Both the position numbers and the translations under genes were made by a program. Shown here one piece after another: positions 1-7,025 of a stretch of 13,606 nt of DNA (positions are counted from its first letter, which is position 1; every line of letters begins with the position of its first letter). Origin of the DNA: Candidatus Methanogaster sp. UBA203 (GTDB lineage: Archaea; Halobacteriota; Methanosarcinia; Methanosarcinales; Methanogasteraceae); the NCBI GenBank assembly GCA_002503595.1, contig DASC01000080.1, forward strand, positions 1-13,606, in the 5' to 3' direction. Below the pieces are notes generated by a model. It was not told the origin of the DNA. It saw nothing but the letters and a program-made list of their open reading frames with translations, and made no database searches.

Positions 1-84
1 AGAGCACGCAGAGGGCGCAGAGTTTTAAGACCGTTTCAATCCTCGCTTTGGTTTTCTGATGCCTCTGCGCTCTCCGCGTGCTCT
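1..84. repeat. Imperfect 22-bp inverted repeat (REP/MITE-like element), cut by the window edge
   Basis: Arms at 1-22 and 63-84 are reverse complements except for two positions, with a 40-bp spacer between them. Both arms are built from CGCAGAG/CTCTGCG-like units, and the right arm continues into another CTCTGCGG at 81-88, so the left arm may extend beyond position 1. Dispersed repeats of this CTCTGCG flavour are familiar from environmental archaeal and bacterial genomes (general knowledge, not searched). The element overlaps the 3' end of the frameshifted NifU-like reading frame and supplies its last ~20 codons and its stop. A structural role such as transcription end is possible but not shown. 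Confidence 0.6.
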
Positions 85-379
85 GCGGTAAAAATTTAAG
101 GATATACTGATTTCACTGGAATTTTCGATTGTGCCCAAAACACCATCCCGTATAGACACCGATGGTACCGGACATCTGCCGCATGAACAACCTGTCCTGA
201 CTTTGAAGGTCACCAGGAAATTGCTGAAGGTGACCGGGACGCGGGTCTTTTTCGAGAGCAATCCTCACCCCATCACTGAATCCTATCAGAGTGATATCGC
301 CGCCATCGGCTTTCAGAACAGGACGTATGCTCTCCTGTATGATTCTGTCTATCATCTCAAACGATGTACTTTTATCCAT
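25..379 (-). pseudogene. NifU C-terminal-domain-like Fe-S scaffold protein, frameshifted
   Basis: Reading from ATG at 379-377, preceded by a GAGAGGTG ribosome site (391-398), the protein contains IRPVLKADGGDITLIGFSDGV. This is the signature opening of the NifU C-terminal domain, which carries or transfers Fe-S clusters. That frame then loses similarity and ends at 113. From about 250 a second frame (stop at 25) continues with TGCSCGRCPVPSVSIRDGV, the CxxC half of the same domain, whose cysteines are the expected cluster ligands. The switch lies near a run of five T (248-252 on the plus strand). About 19 extra residues separate the DGV and the CxxC compared with normal family members, so the lesion is more than a single indel. 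The tail from about 90 down to 25 comes from the inverted-repeat element. Decay is likelier than sequencing error, but a sequencing error is not excluded. Confidence 0.5.
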
Positions 380-469
380 CGGGTTTGTGACACCTCTCAA
401 AGATATTCAGGTACCAGTGCTGATAAGACTTCGCAGGAACCTGTAGTAGAATAGGATAACCAACTCTCC

Positions 470-852
470 TCAACGAGCCCCAGCCCCACCCGCAGCCGAA
501 AACACATCTTCAACAAACTCCGGATGCGCGGGGTTCGATGATCGTTTCAAGATCCACCACATCTCCCCGTTCGCACTTCAGCAGCAGTTCGAGCGCATCA
601 CCTCTGCCGCGTTCGTACTCGTGCCAGAGCCAGACCGCATCAAAACCGGTGATCCCTGTTGTATCCTCGCTCCGTGTGACATGCAGCTGGTCAAATTCGA
701 TCTCTGGATACTCGTGCTTTATGAACGGCAGGTCAAAACGTGCGCCGTTGAACGTAACCAAAAAAAATCGTATTCGCAAACTCATCAACGATGCCATCAA
801 TGTCGATCCCGCGCACAAACGCCTTTACCTTCTTACCGTCGTAGATCCAGAC
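470..852 (-). pseudogene. RNase H-like (YprB/COG3359-type) exonuclease, decayed remnant
   Basis: Fragments of an archaeal DnaQ/RNase H-like exonuclease are readable in order. Directly after the hom stop codon, in the same frame, comes VWIYDGKKVKAFVRGIDIDG (from 852). At an A8 run (760-767) the frame changes to LVTFNGARFDLPF and then TGITGFDAVWLWHEYERG, with a degenerate GDVVDLETI near the end. In intact relatives an N-terminal DxE motif precedes the IYDG part; it is absent here. About 25 residues are missing between QLHV and the ITGFDAV block, and the usual YNREDVVNL motif has become CERGDVVDL. The second frame stops at 510, while another frame continues with NPAHPEFVEDVFSAAGGAGA to a stop at 470, which suggests a further frameshift. 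With the catalytic N-terminus lost it should be inactive. Confidence 0.65.
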
Positions 853-1893
853 TTAATCCCTGATAGCCTGCTCGATCCACAGGATATCGCTCAGTATCGC
901 GCTTGCCGTCTCAACAGATCCCGCACCGATCCCGCCGATTGTGATCCTGCCTGCAAGTTCGGTCTGGATGGACGCGAGATTGAAGGTTCCGCCGATGCTT
1001 AATGGGTGGTTTTTCGGCACCATCTTTGGCGCAACCTTGAGCACCCCCTCCCGAATCTCCCCGATCAATTTTATGGTGTGCCCTTCTTCTTTCGCCAGTT
1101 TGAACGATTCTGGCGTGATCTTTGTGATACCGGTCACATCCACATCATCGTACTCGACATCCATCCCGAATACCGAGTTCGCAAGAATCACGATCTTTGC
1201 AGCGGTATCGATCCCATCAACGTCTGCGCTCGGGTCTGCCTCGGCAATACCGAGTTCCTGCGCCTCCCCGAGCGCATGTTCATAAGAGACGCCTTCATCG
1301 TCCATCCGGGTGAGGATGTAGTTGCACGTCCCGTTCAGCACGCCCTCGATGCTTATAATCCTGTTTCCAGCCAGAGTCTCATTCGAAAGGTTGATTGCTG
1401 GCATCGCCCCACCGACCGTCGCCTCAAATCTGAAATAACGGTCGTTCTTCCTCGCAAGTCCGCACAGTTCCGAATATGCAACGACAAGCGGTCCTTTATT
1501 CGATGTGACGACATGCCTTCCGCTCTCAAATGCTTTCCTGATGTGCGAAAGCCCGATTCCGCCTGTTGATATGTCAGTCGGCGTCGCCTCGACCATGATC
1601 TCATGATCCACGTCAACGATCGCATCGAGTGCGGTCATGCCTGCCGTATCCGCAGCCGCACCCCCGTCCGTAACGCAAGCGTCGATGCCAAAGGCATTAT
1701 CAGCGAGCGCAACCGCGCCAGTCTCCCTCTTCCGCTGCAGCGCGGGTGCAAGATCGACGCCGGTAGCGTCCACAACAGCACCGCTGGAATCAGCGATCGC
1801 GACCACCTCTATGGGATAAGCTGTGCGCATAAGCGCGTCTGCAACGCCCTGCCCGACAGCGCCGAATCCAATGATCGATATTCGTATGCTCAT
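853..1893 (-). CDS. hom: Homoserine dehydrogenase
   Basis: This 346-residue protein should reduce aspartate semialdehyde to homoserine with NAD(P)H in the cytosol, the branch to threonine and methionine. An N-terminal Rossmann motif GFGAVGQG is at residues 10-17. The family blocks follow: TSNKGPLV (130-137, with the conserved lysine), GGAMPAI (161-167), EGVLNGTCNYIL (183-194) and EADPSADVDGIDTAAK (218-233). The last holds E218, D229 and K233, which match the catalytic and substrate residues known from yeast homoserine dehydrogenase by motif position. It has no C-terminal ACT domain, so it is the short archaeal form, without built-in threonine control. ATG at 1893 has GGTGA five bases upstream, and a TATA-like box sits at 1932-1940, so it can be transcribed separately from the ABC gene 43 bp upstream. 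The decayed exonuclease begins at the codon after its stop. Confidence 0.95.
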   Translation of the reverse strand: MSIRISIIGFGAVGQGVADALMRTAYPIEVVAIADSSGAVVDATGVDLAPALQRKRETGAVALADNAFGIDACVTDGGAAADTAGMTALDAIVDVDHEIMVEATPTDISTGGIGLSHIRKAFESGRHVVTSNKGPLVVAYSELCGLARKNDRYFRFEATVGGAMPAINLSNETLAGNRIISIEGVLNGTCNYILTRMDDEGVSYEHALGEAQELGIAEADPSADVDGIDTAAKIVILANSVFGMDVEYDDVDVTGITKITPESFKLAKEEGHTIKLIGEIREGVLKVAPKMVPKNHPLSIGGTFNLASIQTELAGRITIGGIGAGSVETASAILSDILWIEQAIRD

Positions 1894-1931
1894 GTTTCAC
1901 CAGAGTTTGTTCTGAAGTTTATTCCAATCGT

Positions 1932-1940
1932 CTATATTAA
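1932..1940 (-). promoter_or_regulatory. TATA box candidate for hom
   Basis: TTAATATAG on the minus strand overlaps the stop codon of the upstream ABC gene. A start site about 25 bases downstream would fall near 1909 and leave a leader of about 16 bases that still holds the GGTGA ribosome site. Based on box sequence and spacing only. Confidence 0.4.
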
Positions 1941-2638
1941 TTTCTCGTGCATCGCTCATACACCGCCTGAAACCCAGCCACATCCGCGACCTCCGATGCA
2001 GGTGCATGGTACATAACCACGCCCGATGCCATGATCATCACCTGATCAGCGAGCGCAAGACCGCGCTTTAGGTCGTGCGAGATCATGATCGTGGTGATCC
2101 CTGATCCGGTAAGCGAATCGAGCACGCTCTCAAGACCTGCCGATGCCTGCTGATCAAGCCCGGTGTACGGCTCATCGAGCAGCAGTACTGATGGCTTATG
2201 GAGGATCGCACGAGCGATCGACAGCCGCTGTTTCATACCTCTTGAGAATGTGCCGACGCGATCGTGTTTTCTATCGGAAAGTCCGGTCTCTCCAAGGACT
2301 TCATCGACCCTCCTATCGATCTCCGGAATTGCATACATCTTTCCAAAGAATTTGAGATTTTCGCCTGCTGTCAGTTCGTTGTACAGGTAGGTATTATGCG
2401 AAATCACTCCGATGAGCCCCCTAACCTTTTCCGGAGATTTTTTAACATTAAAACCGCCGATCTCTACAGTACCCCCGGTTGCATTGACAAGCGTCGCCAT
2501 GATCTTGATAAGCGTCGTCTTGCCTGCGCCGTTTGGTCCGACGATCGTTAAGAACTTTCCGCTTTCGACCGAGAAATTGACATTATCAAGCACGGTCATG
2601 CTGCCGAAGTTCTTTGTGATGTCGTGAACATGGATCAT
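1937..2638 (-). CDS. CcmA-like ABC transporter ATP-binding protein
   Basis: This 233-residue ABC ATPase has Walker A GPNGAGKTT (34-42), the ABC signature FSRGMKQRLSIARA (131-144), Walker B VLLLDEP (151-157), D-loop TGLD (159-162) and the switch histidine in ISHD (186-189). The segment after Walker A, VISHNTYLYNELTAGENLKF (78-97), has histidine where most ABC proteins have the Q-loop glutamine. This matches the CcmA branch, which powers the CcmAB complex of cytochrome c maturation. Assignment to CcmA rather than a generic multidrug-type ATPase is inference. The frame stays open upstream to 2935, but homology begins at MIHVHDITKNFG, so ATG 2638 is taken as the start. No good ribosome site precedes it. 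No CcmB-like permease lies beside it: hom follows, and a toxin-antitoxin pair is divergent 94 bp away. Confidence 0.85.
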   Translation of the reverse strand: MIHVHDITKNFGSMTVLDNVNFSVESGKFLTIVGPNGAGKTTLIKIMATLVNATGGTVEIGGFNVKKSPEKVRGLIGVISHNTYLYNELTAGENLKFFGKMYAIPEIDRRVDEVLGETGLSDRKHDRVGTFSRGMKQRLSIARAILHKPSVLLLDEPYTGLDQQASAGLESVLDSLTGSGITTIMISHDLKRGLALADQVMIMASGVVMYHAPASEVADVAGFQAVYERCTRN

Positions 2639-2732
2639 CGTGCCTGTTTTTTCTTTGATTGCATTTAACGATTGCCACACCGCAGGTACCCGCAGAAAGG
2701 AATTTAAAGCAGTATCCACAAGAGGAGATTTA
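2639..2732. promoter_or_regulatory. Divergent promoter region between ABC gene and mntA
   Basis: The 94-bp gap between the oppositely facing ABC and mntA genes must hold promoters for both. Two TATA-like stretches are visible: ATTTAAC (2663-2669), about 25 bases from the ABC start when read leftward (GTTAAAT), and ATTTAAAG (2702-2709), readable on either strand. Which serves which gene cannot be settled from sequence. Confidence 0.35.
2722..2728 (+). promoter_or_regulatory. Ribosome binding site deciding the mntA start
   Basis: GAGGAGA lies four to five bases before ATG 2733. It picks this start over the upstream in-frame ATG at 2640, which would overlap the divergent promoter and lacks a site. 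Confidence 0.7.
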
Positions 2733-3170
2733 ATGAAGGCTGTAGGGAACAGTATGAACCCGGAAAAGGATTTTGAGATATTCAAGGATGATGCTCTTGG
2801 AATACTACTGTTCGGATCCCGTGCCCGGCTGGAAGATGTTGAGAGGTCGGATATCGATATCTGCATCGTCCGACCCGTGAGCGATCGTGTTTTGACCGGA
2901 ATCGACCGGATGTTTGGTGGAAAGTACGATATCAAAGTTTTTGAGAACCTGCCCCTTTACATACAGATCGAGATAATTCATGGCCATAGAATCCTCTATG
3001 GTGATGAAGCCCAACTTTCGGAATACTTCCACAGGTTCAGAAGACTCTGGGATGACATGGCATTACGCGTTAAGTACAATCAGTTTAGGAGCGCCCGGGA
3101 GCGGATGATGCTAAGGAAAAAGTGGTTAGATGAGAAAAGAACGATACTTGGAAAAATTGGAGCTTTTTGA
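2733..3170 (+). CDS. mntA: MntA-type nucleotidyltransferase (antitoxin of MNT/HEPN pair)
   Basis: This 145-residue minimal nucleotidyltransferase carries the exact GSx10DxD motif: GSRARLEDVERSDID at residues 28-42 (G28, S29, D40, D42). A third probable acidic ligand is in KYDIKVFENLPLYI (D67). In characterised HepT/MntA systems the MNT enzyme neutralises the HEPN toxin by adding AMP groups to the tyrosine of its Rx4HxY motif. That role is inferred here from motif and neighbour. The strong GAGGAGA site supports the start at 2733. Its last 41 bases overlap the hepT start, which implies coupled translation. The C-terminal part (about 100-145) is rich in Arg and Lys. Confidence 0.88.
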   Translation: MKAVGNSMNPEKDFEIFKDDALGILLFGSRARLEDVERSDIDICIVRPVSDRVLTGIDRMFGGKYDIKVFENLPLYIQIEIIHGHRILYGDEAQLSEYFHRFRRLWDDMALRVKYNQFRSARERMMLRKKWLDEKRTILGKIGAF

Positions 3171-3555
3171 GGGCGAATTGGAGTTTATAGCATCTCATGA
3201 CATCTGCGATGACGTTACCGAGAGGGCGCTACTTCACTCGTTACAGACCTGTGTCGAGATCTCCATGGATATCGCTGCCATGCTAACGATGGATGTAGGG
3301 CTGGTTGTTAGGGATGATTATACCAACATAGACAAGTTATCAAGGGAGGGCATCATCGGAACGAAAGAAGGGGGGATTTTGAAGGAATATAATGGGCTGC
3401 GGAACAGTATCGTCCATAGATATGGCAGCCTTGATATGGGACGCGTTGTGGAAGCGCTGGATGAGATTGACGGACTCTACCAGATTGCTGCAAAGCTCAC
3501 CCTGATCTACGAAAGTATGCCTGAGAGCGACACCGTCACAGCCCGAGGGGCGTGA
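3130..3555 (+). CDS. hepT: HepT-like HEPN ribonuclease toxin
   Basis: This 141-residue, mostly helical HEPN protein has the diagnostic Rx4HxY motif as RNSIVHRY at residues 91-98 (R91, H96, Y98). R and H form the RNase active site of HEPN toxins, and the tyrosine is the residue AMPylated by MntA in studied systems. The length is normal for the DUF86/HepT family. ATG 3130 lies inside the end of mntA (41-base overlap), with AAGGA at 3113-3117 as a possible ribosome site; the intimate overlap supports a single two-gene operon. The pair appears intact and probably active. The RNA target cannot be told from sequence. The gene converges on the S-layer gene, with 45 bp between stop codons. Confidence 0.88.
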   Translation: MRKERYLEKLELFEGELEFIASHDICDDVTERALLHSLQTCVEISMDIAAMLTMDVGLVVRDDYTNIDKLSREGIIGTKEGGILKEYNGLRNSIVHRYGSLDMGRVVEALDEIDGLYQIAAKLTLIYESMPESDTVTARGA

Positions 3556-3600
3556 AATAAGAAGCTGACAGCACCATAAGCACCACCAGCATCGCAATTC

Positions 3601-6600
3601 TTATCGCAAACCAATCTTTCCGGCAGCCGCCTGCAAGAGTATGAGCGCGTCTGCCGATGTGAGCCGGTCATCGCCGTTCATGTCGCCCCACTTTCGCCCA
3701 CGTCCGTCTGAGTTCACCCAGTAACCTCGAGGCGTGTCTGGTTCTTTGTCCCGGAAATCAGGCACGCCGTCGCCGTCAGTGTCTAATATGGGCTCTTCTT
3801 CGGGTTCTTCTGGTGCTGGTACAGCACCTCTGATTGTGCGCTCGACGAACGGATAGAATCTCACCGTGTCGTTGTCTGCCACCCTGAAGTACATATCCTC
3901 CATGATCTGTTCGCTGGTTCCGGCATCCAGATCGATGTTTTCATCGTTTTTGAGGGTGAGCTCAGCGGAGCTTGCGGTCACGACCTCCATGCGCCCAAAC
4001 TCATCACCGGTATCGATCTCCAACACCGCATCATCGATCAGGAAGACGTACATGACCTGCACGATGTTGGAGTCGGTTCCTCTGAAGACAGCAGTAATAT
4101 AGCACGAGAAGACCGGAATCGCGTCCTCGCCACCGATGTCTGGTGTGTAGGTGTATACAGGATCCTGAGGATCATCCCCGCTGCCACATGAGATCACTTC
4201 GCTATCAATTTCCTTGCCATCCCTGTAAAGCGAGAACCATACCCGGCCATGTTCGAGGTCGATCTGGTTTGGAACAAGTGCGAATCCACCGCCGAGATAC
4301 CATTTCTCGCCGGTTGCCAGCGTCTTCTTATCATCATCCTCGAAATCGACCAGTAATCTGCAGAGTTTGTCGGCATTGTTATCGATTGCCACATACTCAT
4401 CTGCCACAAATCCTTCGAGGTAGTAGCCGCAGTCGCCGCCAGGGTGACCACTCTCGACAGTCAAGCCCAAATCTTTATGGAGTTCATATTCCTGATATAC
4501 CGGATAGGTTTTGTACACCACGGTACCTTCATCGAGTACCCGATCAGACGGGAAGCTCATTGCGGATCCATTGATCGTTAGCGTCTCTGTTGCCAGATCA
4601 TCATCCAACCCATACCAGAAACCAGCGAAGTTGCTGTAATCCCATACCTGATCCGCACCGGATGATGGGTTAGCAGCATCCAGTTCCGCAACGGTACCGC
4701 GAACCTCATAGACGCCCGGTTCTGAGTACTCAGCCATCGGATAGAACCGGATCGCAGAATCATCATCCGCAGTCCTGAAGTACATGTTTCCCATGATCCA
4801 TTCCCCGGTGTCCGTATCGAGATCAAGGGTATCCTCATTGTTTATCAGATTAACTTCACTTTTGCTTGCAGTCACCACTTCCATGATACCGTATGTATCA
4901 GTGGTCTTGATCGGCATGACATCGTTATCGATCAGGAAGACGTACATGACCTGCACGATGTTGGAGTCGGTTCCTCTGAAGACAGCATCCACGTAGCACG
5001 AGAATACCGGAATCTCGTCCTCGCCACCGATGTCTGAAGTGTAGGTGTATACGCGATCCTGTTGCGTACCATTGGTCGACACCACAACATTATCGAGTTC
5101 CTTGCCGTCTTTACAAAGCGAGAACCATACTTGGTCATGTTCGAGGTCGATCTGGTCAGCGGTAAGAGAAAATCCACCGCCGAGATACCATTCCTCGTCG
5201 GTTGCAAGCGTCTTCTTATCATCATCCTCGAACTCGACCCACGGTGCACAGAGTTTATCGGCTCTGCTGTTGATTGCCACATACTCGTCTGCCATCCACC
5301 CCTCGATCCAGTATCCAGTGTCGCCATCATCGTTATCACTCTCGACAGTCAGGTTTTCATTCTCGTGGAGTTCATATTCATGGAACACCGGATGAGTGGT
5401 ATACACCAGAGCATCTTCATCAATCGTCCGGTCATTGGTGGGGTTGTTCAACGCGCCTGCCATGATCACCAGATTCTCGGTCATCAGATCGTCGTCAAGG
5501 TCATACCAGAAACCAGCGAAGTTGTATGCGTTCCATACCAGATCCTCATCCTGTGTGCCAGTAATATTCACTACCTCGCCGCGGATCTCGACAGGAGCGT
5601 CCGCAGGATATGGTGGCGGTGGCGGTGTAGGGGTGGGGGTTGGTTCGGAATCCGGAGCCGGGCATGCACGGTTGACGTACGGATAGTACCTGTAATTGGC
5701 AACCCCATTCCCGTCCCGGTCATCAGCAACACGGATCCGGAGATCCCCTGCTATACCGATATCAGAATCCCTGTGAAGATCGATGTTTTCGCTGTTTACG
5801 AGCCGGACCGATTCGGGCGTGACCATCTCCGCCTCCATCATGCCGGCTCCCGTCTCGATGACACTGACAGGATCGTCATCGATCAGCATCGCGTATTTGA
5901 GTTGTACGATATTGGTCACTGTGCCGCGAAAGATTGCGTCCACATAGACGCTGAAGATCGGTACATCAGCCTCCAGCCCCACATCCTCCTGGTATACGAA
6001 GGTGCTCGTTGTCGGGACATCCCACATCTTAACGGTATGTGCTCCGGGAAAGCCGCTGATATACATACAGTTGCCAAACCAATCTCCCGTTTCATGCGGC
6101 TGGATAACCGACGATGATACCTCCGCACCGTCCTTGAAGAGTGAGAGCCGGACCTTATTTTCATTGCAATCGATCCGCGTCACAACAAGAGAATACCCGC
6201 CCCCGAGATCCCACTTATCCCCTGTCGCAAGTGTCTTCTTGCAGTCCTCATTCATCTCAAAGATGATCGGCGATATTAGGTATGGCTTGCCATTGACAGC
6301 CATGTACCGCCCTCCAAACCACCCGATCGCGAAGTACTCGCCGATCTCGGGGTTTTTGTAGCACGACTCGACCCGATATGCGGTATATGCGAGATCGCCG
6401 CTCTCGATGGTATCTGGCACTGTAACGGTCGATGTGAGTGAGTCAGACATCAGGTTCCGGTCCACATCGTAATAGAGCCCTGCAAAGTTCTGTCCGGTCC
6501 AGATGAACGGGGCGATCCGGGTTGCAGCGTCCACGACCTCGCCGCGGATCTGGACTGTACATGTTGGTGTTTCCACTGGTGGTGAGACTGTTGTTGGCGT

Positions 6601-6789
6601 TTCCTCTGGTTCCGGAGTTGGTTCCGGGACTGCTGTTGCTGTCACCACTGGCGTTGGCGTCTCATTCCACCCTGGCGGGTAGGTGCCGTTACCACCACCG
6701 CCGTCCTGTGTCTCGTTCATCTCCGCGCCTGCAGGGATGCTGAATACCATAGCCGCGAGCGCGATCAGTACAATTATTCGTATGTTCAT
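3601..6789 (-). CDS. Secreted S-layer-type protein with three tandem PF07752-like domains and a C-terminal dockerin-like motif
   Basis: This 1062-residue protein starts with a signal peptide (MNIRIIVLIALAAMVFSIPAGA) and a Pro/Thr-rich stretch (45-76). Three related domains follow at about 78-372, 399-686 and 692-982. Each opens with a RGEV/RGTV strand and a NFAG(L/F)(Y/W)Y(D/G) motif and has a D(C/D)KKTLAT turn, a LGGG(Y/F)(S/A)L strand, a (V/I)FRGT motif and a terminal R(F/Y)YP strand. This matches the Methanosarcinales S-layer repeat (PF07752/DUF1608). A PTPTPTPP linker separates domains 1 and 2. The C-terminus has a calcium-type DTDGDGVPDFRDKEPDTP (1003-1020) and one dockerin-like F-hand, GDMNGDDRLTSADALILLQA (1035-1054). 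No C-terminal membrane helix is present, unlike the two-domain Methanosarcina S-layer protein. Domains 2 and 3 resemble each other more than domain 1. It should lie outside the cell. Cohesin-mediated attachment is inference. Confidence 0.85.
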   Translation of the reverse strand: MNIRIIVLIALAAMVFSIPAGAEMNETQDGGGGNGTYPPGWNETPTPVVTATAVPEPTPEPEETPTTVSPPVETPTCTVQIRGEVVDAATRIAPFIWTGQNFAGLYYDVDRNLMSDSLTSTVTVPDTIESGDLAYTAYRVESCYKNPEIGEYFAIGWFGGRYMAVNGKPYLISPIIFEMNEDCKKTLATGDKWDLGGGYSLVVTRIDCNENKVRLSLFKDGAEVSSSVIQPHETGDWFGNCMYISGFPGAHTVKMWDVPTTSTFVYQEDVGLEADVPIFSVYVDAIFRGTVTNIVQLKYAMLIDDDPVSVIETGAGMMEAEMVTPESVRLVNSENIDLHRDSDIGIAGDLRIRVADDRDGNGVANYRYYPYVNRACPAPDSEPTPTPTPPPPPYPADAPVEIRGEVVNITGTQDEDLVWNAYNFAGFWYDLDDDLMTENLVIMAGALNNPTNDRTIDEDALVYTTHPVFHEYELHENENLTVESDNDDGDTGYWIEGWMADEYVAINSRADKLCAPWVEFEDDDKKTLATDEEWYLGGGFSLTADQIDLEHDQVWFSLCKDGKELDNVVVSTNGTQQDRVYTYTSDIGGEDEIPVFSCYVDAVFRGTDSNIVQVMYVFLIDNDVMPIKTTDTYGIMEVVTASKSEVNLINNEDTLDLDTDTGEWIMGNMYFRTADDDSAIRFYPMAEYSEPGVYEVRGTVAELDAANPSSGADQVWDYSNFAGFWYGLDDDLATETLTINGSAMSFPSDRVLDEGTVVYKTYPVYQEYELHKDLGLTVESGHPGGDCGYYLEGFVADEYVAIDNNADKLCRLLVDFEDDDKKTLATGEKWYLGGGFALVPNQIDLEHGRVWFSLYRDGKEIDSEVISCGSGDDPQDPVYTYTPDIGGEDAIPVFSCYITAVFRGTDSNIVQVMYVFLIDDAVLEIDTGDEFGRMEVVTASSAELTLKNDENIDLDAGTSEQIMEDMYFRVADNDTVRFYPFVERTIRGAVPAPEEPEEEPILDTDGDGVPDFRDKEPDTPRGYWVNSDGRGRKWGDMNGDDRLTSADALILLQAAAGKIGLR

Positions 6790-6797
6790 ATTTACAA

Positions 6798-6803
6798 CTC
6801 CTT
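6798..6803 (-). promoter_or_regulatory. Ribosome binding site of the S-layer-type gene
   Basis: AAGGAG on the minus strand lies eight bases before the ATG at 6789-6787, a near-perfect archaeal Shine-Dalgarno sequence. It fixes the start in front of the signal peptide. Confidence 0.75.
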
Positions 6804-6856
6804 ATACCCAATGCGGATTGCATATACATCTGACATTTACTCCATGCATTCGACGT

Positions 6857-6864
6857 TATATAAA
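6857..6864 (-). promoter_or_regulatory. TATA box of the S-layer-type gene
   Basis: TTTATATA on the minus strand matches the archaeal box A consensus. Transcription should begin about 25 bases on, near 6835, giving a leader of about 45 bases with the AAGGAG site. This is one of the best promoters in the window, as expected for an abundant surface protein. Confidence 0.6.
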
Positions 6865-7025
6865 TACATCTCCCCGTCGGATCGGCAATATCACTAATCA
6901 TCACACAACAGGTACTACAAGTATCCTGTGGCAGGATGCTCTACCACATCCCACAATCGCGCCGAGTTCGATCAATCCTGTTATGAGGTCACCAAAAAGC
7001 GATTCGTCTTCCTTCCGTCGAGAAT
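6865..7025. other. Intergenic stretch with a short hairpin
   Basis: I see no gene in these 161 bases. An ATCCTG-TGG-CAGGAT hairpin (6923-6937) lies downstream of the DUF234 ATPase gene and upstream of the S-layer promoter. It could mark a transcript end, but it lacks a clear T-run and the stem is only six pairs. Confidence 0.3.

Noticed and set aside
131..454. A 107-residue plus-strand frame over the NifU-like remnant
   Set aside because: The minus strand carries the ADGGD and CxxC blocks of a known domain. The plus-strand product resembles nothing I recognise.
538..1002. A 154-residue plus-strand frame over the exonuclease remnant and the hom end
   Set aside because: It is antisense to hom and to readable exonuclease motifs, with no motif of its own.
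2639..2935. N-terminal extension of 99 residues for the CcmA-like ATPase
   Set aside because: The extension overlaps the divergent mntA gene and has Ser/Arg-rich, non-family sequence. Homology begins exactly at the ATG at 2638.
5062..6117. A 351-residue open frame on the plus strand
   Set aside because: It is antisense to the S-layer-type gene, whose minus-strand product has clear repeated domains, a signal peptide and good expression signals. The plus-strand product has no recognisable motif.
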